Positions 7,074 to 14,553 of a stretch of DNA of 60,865 nt are shown piece by piece (the first letter of the stretch is position 1; the number at the start of each line of letters is the position of its first letter). Position numbers and translations under genes: made by a program. Below the pieces are notes generated by a model. It did no database searches. It was not told the origin of the DNA and saw only the letters and a program-made list of their open reading frames with translations. This DNA comes from an uncultured Fibrobacter sp. (GTDB taxonomy: Bacteria > Fibrobacterota > Fibrobacteria > Fibrobacterales > Fibrobacteraceae): positions 1-60,865 of the forward strand of contig CAMKNA010000011.1 in NCBI GenBank assembly GCA_946414075.1, written 5' to 3'.

Positions 7074-8503
7074 TCCTTCTCTTTTTCCAACTTTTCAAAG
7101 AACTTTTTCGTTTCCCGTGCAACGATTCCACTCAGGAGAATCAAAGCCACCAAGTTCGGGAAGGCCATAAGCCCGTTGAAAATGTCAGCGCTGGTCCATA
7201 CGGCACTTACTGTCAGGTAGGGACCGATGAACACTGCGGCCACATAAAGCCAGCGAAATGTGAGAATGGCCCCTTTCTTGCCACGACCCACCAGGTATTC
7301 CAGGCAGCGTTCGGAATAGTATGCCCAGCCGAGAATGGTAGTGAAGGCGAAGAACACCAGGGCGATGGTAAGGATAAAGGGTGCTACGCTTGGGCCGGAG
7401 GGCAGGTTAGAGAGACCGCGTGTAAAGGCTTCCATGGTGATGTTCACGCCCTGGAGCCCAAGCTCCGGAGTCCAGGCGCCGGTTACCACGATGGCAAGGC
7501 CCGTCATGGAGCAGATGATGATGGTGTCAATAAAGGTGCCTGTCATGCAGACAAGGCCCTGACGCACAGGCTCGCTGGTCTTGGCTGCTGCGGCTGCGAT
7601 AGGAGCAGAACCCAGGCCGGCTTCGTTACTGAAGATACCGCGGGCGATACCCTTTTGCATGGCGATAAAGATGGTGCCGACTACGCCACCGGTAACAGCG
7701 CTAGGGTTGAAGGCTGCCTGGATGATGGTCTGAATAGCGGTAGGAATATTGGCAAAGTTAAATCCGAGAATCAGCAGGCAGAAAAGGATGTAGAAGATAG
7801 CCATGAGCGGCACAATGTATAGGGCGACTTTCGCGATACGCTTGAGACCGCCGATAATGACCATGGCCGTAAAGCCGGCACAGCAAAGGCCCGCAATGGC
7901 GGTGGAAATGGAAACGGAATTTCCGCCCAGGTTCACGAATTCTCTGGTAGGGAACACGGTGGCCACGGCAGAGGTGATACCGTTCACCTGGGTGATGGTA
8001 CCGATACCCAGAAGCCCGGCCAGTACGCCGAAGATGGCGAACAGTACGGCAAGCCACTTGAAGTTGAAACCGAAACGTTCCTTGATGCCCGTTTCGATGT
8101 AGTAGAAGGGCCCGCCCAGAACCTTGCCGTCATCGGCCACTTTGCGGTACTTGACCGCCAGCAGGCCTTCGGCGTACTTGGTGGCCATGCCAAAGAAGGC
8201 GGCGACTTCCATCCAGAAAAGAGCGCCTGGGCCACCGGTGCCAATAGCGGTAGCTACACCAACGATGTTGCCCGTACCGACGGTTGCGGCGAGAGCAGTG
8301 CAGAGAGCGGCAAAGCTGGAAACTTCGCCCTGGCCTTCCTTTTCGTTGTGGAGCATGTAACGCAGGGCGTTGCCCAGGTTCGTTACCTGGAGCACGCCGA
8401 GCCGGCTGGTGAGCAAAATGCCCACGAACAGGATTACGGCAATAAGGGGGATTCCCCACACAAAGCCGTCGATGGTATCGAGAATGGAATTGAATCTTTC
8501 CAT
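7070..8503 (-). CDS. sodium:alanine/glycine symporter (AgcS family)
   Basis: A 477-residue inner-membrane amino-acid carrier of the alanine-or-glycine:cation symporter family. Family features are the N-terminal WGIPLIAVILFVGILLTSR, the conserved SSFAALCTALAATVGTGNIVG, GGPGALFWMEVAAFFGMATK and the later SNEAGLGSAPIAAAAA. About ten to eleven membrane segments are seen. The gene is convergent with the SAHH-like gene and overlaps it by 4 nt. A TATCTTTT box at 8571-8578 on the minus strand is a possible promoter. The imported amino acid cannot be told from sequence. Confidence 0.92.
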   Translation of the reverse strand: MERFNSILDTIDGFVWGIPLIAVILFVGILLTSRLGVLQVTNLGNALRYMLHNEKEGQGEVSSFAALCTALAATVGTGNIVGVATAIGTGGPGALFWMEVAAFFGMATKYAEGLLAVKYRKVADDGKVLGGPFYYIETGIKERFGFNFKWLAVLFAIFGVLAGLLGIGTITQVNGITSAVATVFPTREFVNLGGNSVSISTAIAGLCCAGFTAMVIIGGLKRIAKVALYIVPLMAIFYILFCLLILGFNFANIPTAIQTIIQAAFNPSAVTGGVVGTIFIAMQKGIARGIFSNEAGLGSAPIAAAAAKTSEPVRQGLVCMTGTFIDTIIICSMTGLAIVVTGAWTPELGLQGVNITMEAFTRGLSNLPSGPSVAPFILTIALVFFAFTTILGWAYYSERCLEYLVGRGKKGAILTFRWLYVAAVFIGPYLTVSAVWTSADIFNGLMAFPNLVALILLSGIVARETKKFFEKLEKEKD

Positions 8504-8570
8504 GTTGAAGTCCTTTTGTCTCTGAATGAGCGACCCATTCGTACGGTGAGTCGTAATTTGTTGAGTGACA

Positions 8571-8578
8571 AAAAGATA
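8571..8578 (-). promoter_or_regulatory. candidate promoter box of agcS
   Basis: Read on the minus strand, TATCTTTT (pattern TAnnTTT) lies about 67 nt before the agcS ATG. It matches the boxes found before several other genes here. No -35 element was identified. Confidence 0.35.
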
Positions 8579-8718
8579 GAATAAATTGGGACCCTCGTGG
8601 AATTGGATGTCTTTAGACAGGTTTGTTTAGACATTTGCTAGCGTAAATTGCTAATTTTTGACATGGAAAACTCCTGCGCTGAGTTGCGCGGGATATTTGA
8701 GTTTTTTAAGAGGAATAT

Positions 8719-10188
8719 ATGAGCGAAAATTCTGCCACTCGTCCTGTTCGCGTCCGTTTTGCCCCGAGTCCTACGGGTTACCTGCATGTGGGCGGTGCCC
8801 GTACCGCTATCTACAACTACTTCTTTGCCAAGCACATGGGCGGCACTTTCTACCTGCGTATCGAGGATACCGACCGTAAGCGCTATAACGAAACGGCCTT
8901 GCACGACCTGATGCGAGATCTCAAGTGGCTGGGCCTGCAGTGGGACGAAGGTCCAGGTTGCGAAGGGGACTGCGGTCCGTACTTCCAAAGTGAACGCCTG
9001 GATATTTACCATCGCGAAATCAAGAAGCTGCTGGATGCGGGTTGTGCCTACTACTGCTTCTGCACTGAAGAACGCCTACAGGAAGTCCGCGCCGAACAGG
9101 AAAAGTCTCATGTGCCGGTGACCGGTTACGACCGTCACTGCCGTAATATTAGCCGCGAAGAAGCCGAAGCCCGCATTGCCGCCGGTGAAAAGGCGGTCAT
9201 TCGCTTCAAGGTGCCTGAAACCGGCGTCACCGAATTCGACGACATGATTCGCGGCCATATCAGCTACCAGAACGAACTGCTGGACGACCTGGTGCTCATC
9301 AAGCGCGATGGTTACCCGACCTATCACTTTGCAAGTGTGGTGGACGACCACCTGATGGGAACTACCCATGTGCTTCGCGGTGACGAATGGATCAGCTCTA
9401 CGCCGAAGCACGAACTCCTTTACAAGGCCTTCGGTTGGCAGCCGCCCGTATGGTGTCACCTGCCGGTGATTCTGGACAAGAACGGCGGTAAGCTTTCCAA
9501 GCGCAAGGGGGCAGCCTCCGTGGGTGACTTCCGCGACTTGGGCTACCTACCCGAAACGCTGGTGAACTACCTTGCCCTTCTGGGTTGGAATCCGGGTGAC
9601 GACCGCGAAGTCATGACCATCAAGGAAATGGTGGAAAGCTTTACGCTGGAACGCATCAACCCGAAGTCCGCCAGCTTCGACGAAAAGAAGTTGCAGTGGA
9701 TGAACGGCCAGCACATTCACCTGTGCGATGACGGTATGCTCAAGGGCATCATGAAGGAAGGCCTTGCCGCGAAGGGTATCGATCTTTCGAAGGAACCGGA
9801 AGCTCGTCTCGACGAAATCGTGAAACAGCTCAAGCCCCGCGCCCATTTTGTGCAGGACTTGGCAGATATGGCCGTGTATTTCTTTGTGGCTCCGACTACC
9901 TACGATGAAAAGGGCGCCAAGAAACACTTTGGCGAAGGCTCCAAGGAAGTGGCAACGCTCGTGCGCGACATGCTTGCTTCCATCGAAGATTTCAAGACAC
10001 CGGTCATCGAGAAGGGTTTCTACGATCTCGCTGAACGCTGCGGCCATAAGGTCGGGGAACTCGTCGGTGCCCCGCGCCTTGCCGTGTCTGGCGTGACCGC
10101 AGGCCCCGGCCTTTGGGAAATGTTCGAAATCATAGGCAAGGAAGAAGTCCTTCGTCGTATTGATGTAGCTCTCCCGCTGATGAAATAG
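8719..10188 (+). CDS. gltX: glutamate--tRNA ligase
   Basis: A 489-residue class-I aminoacyl-tRNA synthetase charging tRNA-Glu. The HIGH-type signature appears as RFAPSPTGYLHVGGAR near the N-terminus and the KMSKS-type loop as GGKLSKRKGAAS near residue 255. IEDTDR and the HVLRGDEWISSTPKH segment also fit GluRS. The C-terminal anticodon-binding half is present. AGAGGAA lies just upstream of the ATG. It is the first gene of a plus-strand run with the BON, WYL and queA genes. Whether it discriminates tRNA-Gln cannot be judged. Confidence 0.96.
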   Translation: MSENSATRPVRVRFAPSPTGYLHVGGARTAIYNYFFAKHMGGTFYLRIEDTDRKRYNETALHDLMRDLKWLGLQWDEGPGCEGDCGPYFQSERLDIYHREIKKLLDAGCAYYCFCTEERLQEVRAEQEKSHVPVTGYDRHCRNISREEAEARIAAGEKAVIRFKVPETGVTEFDDMIRGHISYQNELLDDLVLIKRDGYPTYHFASVVDDHLMGTTHVLRGDEWISSTPKHELLYKAFGWQPPVWCHLPVILDKNGGKLSKRKGAASVGDFRDLGYLPETLVNYLALLGWNPGDDREVMTIKEMVESFTLERINPKSASFDEKKLQWMNGQHIHLCDDGMLKGIMKEGLAAKGIDLSKEPEARLDEIVKQLKPRAHFVQDLADMAVYFFVAPTTYDEKGAKKHFGEGSKEVATLVRDMLASIEDFKTPVIEKGFYDLAERCGHKVGELVGAPRLAVSGVTAGPGLWEMFEIIGKEEVLRRIDVALPLMK

Positions 10189-10211
10189 ATCCTTCGACTT
10201 CTGAAACGCCA

Positions 10212-11453
10212 ATGCGCAAACAGTTCCCCTATAGGCTTCTGACCCAGAAGATGTTCTGCTGCCGCTGTCAGCGGGTGACAGAGCATGGCCTGTTTGCGAG
10301 AGAACCTTATTCCACCTACGGTGGCATGGAACCAAAGATACCCCTCCTTTGTTCATGCGAGGCCTGCCAAAATATCATCATATGCTTTTCTAACGAGTTT
10401 AGTTTCGGGACTAGTGGGGAGCATGCGGACTATACGAAGATCTATGGACACAATCGCGTACAGCCGGGGAATTGGCTTTACTTTAAGGATACGGTAAAAC
10501 CGGGTTTGGTTAAGAGCTGCTTTCAGACGCATGACAAGGAAATCTATGTGCTCACCTATGGTGGAGCCAAGGAAGAAAAGGTGGAATGCCCCAAGTGCCC
10601 CGTTGAAACAGAGACCGCTCCTGAAGGATACCGCCTGTTGCCAGCGCAGAGCGCCCTGACTCTCATAGGGGACCATGTCTACCACGCCATTCGTGATATG
10701 TTCGGTGTGGCGGTAGGCTATGTGAACGATGGCGAAAAAGACAAGCTGGCAGTACAGATGGATGACAATAGCCTTTTGTTCATCACGCTGCCCCAGGTTG
10801 TCCAGAATTTGCCCAATGCCAAACTGTCGGAAATGACCCGCAACAAGCTGATGCAATTTTTCCCGGAAGAGTCTCGCAGGGTGTCGGTTACGGTGGGGCA
10901 GGGGATTGTGTATCTTGACGGCCTAGTAAAGAATTTGTCGGTAAAGCGCTCCCTTCGGGCCTGTGTTAACGGAATGCAGAGAGTTAGGGGCTGCGTTGAT
11001 TTCATGAAAATTCGTGCGGAATCTTACATTTCTGACGAGCAAATTGAAAAGTCGATACTGTCACTCTTGGAAACTCCTGGACTCAGAATCTTCAATTACA
11101 AGGTTCAGGTAAAACAGGGCCGTGTACAAGTGGCCCTAGATTGCATTCGGGAATATTATCCGAAGGAACTAGAAAGCAAGATTGCGGAATTCCCGGGAGT
11201 GCTGGATTTGGACCTGAAGATAGACTCTATTCCTATGGACGAAATGGAGAATACCAAGGTTTGTAAGGAGCTGGAATACGAACTTTCCATGAATTCGCGT
11301 TTGGCAGATTCCTTGATTCGCGTGAATTATGTGGATGAGAAGTATTTGTTGGAAGGGAAGGTTCATTCCTTGATTCAGAAACAGTTGGCCATGTTCTGTG
11401 TGGCGCGTCGTGTGTTGAGTACATCTATTGAGAATAGGTTGAGAATAGTTTAA
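10212..11453 (+). CDS. hypothetical protein with zinc-ribbon-like N-terminus and BON-like domains
   Basis: A 413-residue soluble protein. The first 55 residues contain cysteine pairs (FCCRC and CSCEAC), suggesting a zinc ribbon, and a CPKC pair follows near residue 128. The second half contains repeats of the BON fold pattern: RVSVTVGQGIVYLDGLVKNLSVKRSL..., then a segment beginning ISDEQIEKSILSLLE, then ELSMNSRLADSLIRVNYVDEKYLLEGKV. BON domains usually bind membranes or hydrophobic ligands, but no signal peptide is seen here. It starts 23 nt after gltX, without a clear ribosome-binding site, and lies 14 nt before the WYL gene. The function is unknown; the pairing of a zinc ribbon with BON repeats is unusual. 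Confidence 0.55.
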   Translation: MRKQFPYRLLTQKMFCCRCQRVTEHGLFAREPYSTYGGMEPKIPLLCSCEACQNIIICFSNEFSFGTSGEHADYTKIYGHNRVQPGNWLYFKDTVKPGLVKSCFQTHDKEIYVLTYGGAKEEKVECPKCPVETETAPEGYRLLPAQSALTLIGDHVYHAIRDMFGVAVGYVNDGEKDKLAVQMDDNSLLFITLPQVVQNLPNAKLSEMTRNKLMQFFPEESRRVSVTVGQGIVYLDGLVKNLSVKRSLRACVNGMQRVRGCVDFMKIRAESYISDEQIEKSILSLLETPGLRIFNYKVQVKQGRVQVALDCIREYYPKELESKIAEFPGVLDLDLKIDSIPMDEMENTKVCKELEYELSMNSRLADSLIRVNYVDEKYLLEGKVHSLIQKQLAMFCVARRVLSTSIENRLRIV

Positions 11454-11467
11454 ACGAAGAGGTAAAT

Positions 11468-12466
11468 ATGGCTGGAAAAGGGTATGAGAAAATCAATGAT
11501 GTCAAGGCCCTGTTGAAGGAATACAGGACGGTAGAAGAGATTGCGGCCCATATTGGTCGCGGTCCTCGCACCGCTTTCCGCTACTTGGAGTACCTGCGCG
11601 GCGAGAATTGTGGGCTTCGCAAGGGTAAGAATAAGCAAGGACAGACGGCATTCAAGATCCAGGTGAATGAGCAGGTGTCCTTTAATCAGGAATCTGTCAA
11701 GCAGCTTGAAAAAATCAAGAAGAATATGACGGGTAATTCCCCCAGCGATGTAAAGAACCGTAAGCTGGTGGACAAGTTGATTGTTGCCATGCAGACAACC
11801 AATCCCGATGAGTTTAGGCCCGAAGCCATTACTACGGATAAGGATCTGATTATGGATTACGGCCCCTGGAGTGACAACAAAATTCAGGACCTGTTTGTAA
11901 ACAAGGTGTTGGACGCTATCCATAGCGGTGTGAAAATCCGTATCGCTTATCATCACGCATCAACAAAAAAAGAAGACGAAACAGTTGAGATTAGCCCCGT
12001 GAAGGTGGTTATGCGAATGGATACGGTCTACATCATTGGGGCTGATGAGACTTTCGCGGAGACGGGAATCTTAAAAATGTACATGTTGGAAAATGTCACC
12101 AACATTACGGTCACCAACAAGCTAGCCCAAAGCGGAATCTTTTTTGATGAGCAGAGCTATTACAAGTATGCCTACGGGAAGTATATCGACCCCAAGGTTG
12201 TCCCTCAGGAAATTTCCCTGATGCTTAAGCCCGAAAACGGCGGCTGGCTCAAAACCCAGTTTGAAAAGTCTCATTTCAATCCGCCAGCCGTTGTGCGCAA
12301 GGACAAGAACAAGAACGACATTGTGGACTTGAAGCTTCGTGTTACGCCGGATTTCAAGGCTTGGCTCATGGGAGTTTTGCCCGATGTTGAAATTCTGAAG
12401 CCCGAATCCTTGAAAAAGGAGATGAAGGCCCTGTTGAAAAAGACCCTTTCCGAGATGGATGACTAG
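11468..12466 (+). CDS. WYL-domain transcriptional regulator
   Basis: A 332-residue predicted DNA-binding regulator. The N-terminus (about residues 5-55) is a helix-turn-helix: VKALLKEYRTVEEIAAHIGRG then PRTAFRYLEYL. A spacer follows, then a WYL-type ligand-binding domain (about residues 150-230) with KIRIAYHHAS, ISPVKVVMRMDTVYIIGAD and a WCX-like tail with LRVTPDFKAWLMGVLPDVEILKP. WYL regulators sense nucleic-acid or nucleotide ligands and often control DNA-damage or defence genes. Here the context is gltX and queA, so its targets are unclear. AAGAGG precedes the ATG. The stop overlaps an alternative queA start. Confidence 0.78.
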   Translation: MAGKGYEKINDVKALLKEYRTVEEIAAHIGRGPRTAFRYLEYLRGENCGLRKGKNKQGQTAFKIQVNEQVSFNQESVKQLEKIKKNMTGNSPSDVKNRKLVDKLIVAMQTTNPDEFRPEAITTDKDLIMDYGPWSDNKIQDLFVNKVLDAIHSGVKIRIAYHHASTKKEDETVEISPVKVVMRMDTVYIIGADETFAETGILKMYMLENVTNITVTNKLAQSGIFFDEQSYYKYAYGKYIDPKVVPQEISLMLKPENGGWLKTQFEKSHFNPPAVVRKDKNKNDIVDLKLRVTPDFKAWLMGVLPDVEILKPESLKKEMKALLKKTLSEMDD

Positions 12467-12470
12467 CCTG

Positions 12471-13520
12471 ATGGAAACGGATCACAAGCTTTCGGACTAC
12501 AACTTCGAATTTCCGAAGGAACTGATTGCCAGCCGTACGGCGGGCAAGGGCAAAACCCGTATTTTGCATTGCCCTAAGAATGGTGGACCGCGTCACATTC
12601 TGAAGGCTCCCGAAATTGTGGACCTGTTTAGACCTGGTGACTGCCTGGTGGTAAACAACACCAAGGTGATTCCGGCCAGGCTTTATGGCCATACACAGCA
12701 TGGTGGCGAAGTGGAAACTCTTCTGGTGCAGGCCTTGATTCCTGCCGAAGATGGTTCTGCCCGCTACGAGGCTCAGGTTCGCCCGGGTAAGGCTTTCAAG
12801 GTTGGGCGAGAACTTGATATTGCTGGCGTCAAGACGGTTGTGGAAGACATCAAGGAAGATGGAGCCCGCGTGCTCCGTTTTGCGGTGACGCCTGTGGAGC
12901 TGGAAGCGGTTATGAACCGTGAGGGCCATGTGCCGCTCCCGCCATACATTGACCGCCCTGATGATGAAAGTGACAAGCTTGCCTACCAGACGATTTTTGC
13001 AAAGTATTCCGGAGCGGTGGCGGCTCCCACGGCAAGCCTCCATTTTAGCGAAGAAATGCTGGAAGCCCTGAAGGCGAAGGGCGTCTATGTTGCCGAAGTC
13101 ACGCTGCATGTGGGGCCGGGAACCTTCCAGAACATTTCGGTGGAAGACTTTACCCAACACAAGATGCACGGCGAGCACTACGAGCTTACCAAGGAAAATG
13201 CTGAAATCATCAACAAGGCTAAACGGGAAGGTGGCCGCATTGTGACCGTAGGGACCACCAGCACCCGCGTGGTGGAAACCATTGCCGATGCAAATGGAAT
13301 CGTGAAGGCCCAGAAGGGGGTGACCCACGCCTTCTTCTACCCAGGCTACCGCTATAAGATTGTGGATGGACTGCTCACGAATTTCCACTGGCCGAAAAGC
13401 TCGTTAATCTTGCTGGTGTCCGCTTTCTATGGCCGCGAAAATACTCTCGAAGCCTATAAGATGGCTGTCGAGAACAAAATGAAGCTGTTCAGCTACGGCG
13501 ATGGAATGCTGATCCTCTAA
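12471..13520 (+). CDS. queA: S-adenosylmethionine:tRNA ribosyltransferase-isomerase
   Basis: A 349-residue enzyme that transfers the ribosyl part of SAM to preQ1 in tRNA, making epoxyqueuosine. Family motifs are KLSDYNFEFPKELIASRTA at the N-terminus, VVNNTKVIPARLYG, GHVPLPPYIDRP, YQTIFAKYSGAVAAPTASLHF and the C-terminal LTNFHWPKSSLILLVSAF. Start 12471 gives the usual short N-terminus; ATG 12459 in frame is an alternative and overlaps the WYL gene by 8 nt. It is convergent with the next minus-strand gene. Confidence 0.94.
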   Translation: METDHKLSDYNFEFPKELIASRTAGKGKTRILHCPKNGGPRHILKAPEIVDLFRPGDCLVVNNTKVIPARLYGHTQHGGEVETLLVQALIPAEDGSARYEAQVRPGKAFKVGRELDIAGVKTVVEDIKEDGARVLRFAVTPVELEAVMNREGHVPLPPYIDRPDDESDKLAYQTIFAKYSGAVAAPTASLHFSEEMLEALKAKGVYVAEVTLHVGPGTFQNISVEDFTQHKMHGEHYELTKENAEIINKAKREGGRIVTVGTTSTRVVETIADANGIVKAQKGVTHAFFYPGYRYKIVDGLLTNFHWPKSSLILLVSAFYGRENTLEAYKMAVENKMKLFSYGDGMLIL

Positions 13521-13527
13521 CCCGGTA

Positions 13528-14016
13528 CTACTTTGCGGTAGAATCCGCTTCTAGGGTGGGGATTAGCTTGTTTTCTTGACAGAGATTTTCTTCCCTGATT
13601 TTGAAGGTGAAGTCCACCAGGTTGTTTTCGAACATCTTCTGGTAGGGCTTCTTTTGCTGTACGCTTTGGAGAGCGCATGTGCAGTAGTTGATGCGCTGTA
13701 CTAGCTTGGCATCGTCCGAGGGCGTACCCTGGGCAAAGACGCACTCGTGCATGATGGCGTATTCCATGGGCCGGTCGTAACGGCCTTTGCACTTGTTTTT
13801 CAGATCGGGCTGGGCCGCTACCTTCTCGATGATTCCCTGGCTGGGCACATCGTTCACGACTTTGCTGGTGACAAAACCACCTGCGAAAAAAGCAAGGCAT
13901 AGAGCCATGTTGATAAGGAAACGCTTGCCGCGGCTAATCTTGTTGTAGTTCCGCTCTACGGCTTCCAAGGTCTGGGTGGCGTGTAGCCTGACGTCATCTA
14001 AATCTTTGTTTTCCAT
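13528..14016 (-). CDS. hypothetical single-pass membrane protein
   Basis: A 162-residue protein with a charged N-terminus, one membrane segment (FLINMALCLAFFAGGFVTS, about residues 33-51) and a C-terminal soluble part with five cysteines (KNKCKG, HECVF, CTC and ENLC). The cysteines suggest a periplasmic, disulfide-bonded domain. It starts 9 nt after the hpt stop, so it is probably the last gene of the GH57-hpt transcript. No family is recognised. Confidence 0.6.
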   Translation of the reverse strand: MENKDLDDVRLHATQTLEAVERNYNKISRGKRFLINMALCLAFFAGGFVTSKVVNDVPSQGIIEKVAAQPDLKNKCKGRYDRPMEYAIMHECVFAQGTPSDDAKLVQRINYCTCALQSVQQKKPYQKMFENNLVDFTFKIREENLCQENKLIPTLEADSTAK

Positions 14017-14025
14017 ATTGTCGCA

Positions 14026-14553
14026 CTAGGTTTCGGGTTCTAGAGTCCAGATGTCGGGCATGGTGCGGTACTCTCCGGCACAATCCAGCCCGTAGCCCAC
14101 CACAAAGCCGTCTTCGATGGAGAAGCCCACAAAGTCCGCCTTGATGTCTGCCTTTCTGCGGGCCCGCTTTTCCAGAAGAACGCAGCTGCGTACTTCCGCA
14201 GCGCCCTTCTCTTGCAGGAACTTCACCATCCCTTGCAGGGTAAGGCCCGTGTCCAGGATGTCGTCCACCAGCAGCACTTTTTTGCCCGAAATGTCCAAAT
14301 CCTTGGCCAAGGAAACATCCAGCTTTCCCGAAGATTCCGTGGAGTCTCCGTAGCTGGATGCCTTGATAAAGAGCACCTTGATTTTGGGGTCGGGGAAATG
14401 CCTGCACAAATCGGAGACGAAAACAAAGGAACCGGTCAAAAGCCCCACAATCGTGTCGAACTTGTAGTTCCGGGCGATCTTTTCGCCCAGAAGCTGGACC
14501 ATTTCCTGGATGGCCTCTGCCGTAAAGAGGGGCATCAGGCTCATCTTATACAT
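14026..14553 (-). CDS. hpt: hypoxanthine phosphoribosyltransferase
   Basis: A 175-residue purine-salvage enzyme that converts hypoxanthine or guanine plus PRPP to IMP or GMP. The PRPP-binding motif is VLLVDDILDTGLTLQGM (near residue 94), preceded by GLLTGSFVFVSDLCRHF (loop I) and SSYGDSTESSG (the flexible loop), and followed by FVVGYGLDCAGEYR near the C-terminus. ATG 14553 has GAGG upstream and overlaps the GH57 gene end by 8 nt, a coupling-type arrangement; ATG 14541 in frame is an alternative. The link to glucan metabolism is positional only. Confidence 0.93.
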   Translation of the reverse strand: MYKMSLMPLFTAEAIQEMVQLLGEKIARNYKFDTIVGLLTGSFVFVSDLCRHFPDPKIKVLFIKASSYGDSTESSGKLDVSLAKDLDISGKKVLLVDDILDTGLTLQGMVKFLQEKGAAEVRSCVLLEKRARRKADIKADFVGFSIEDGFVVGYGLDCAGEYRTMPDIWTLEPET

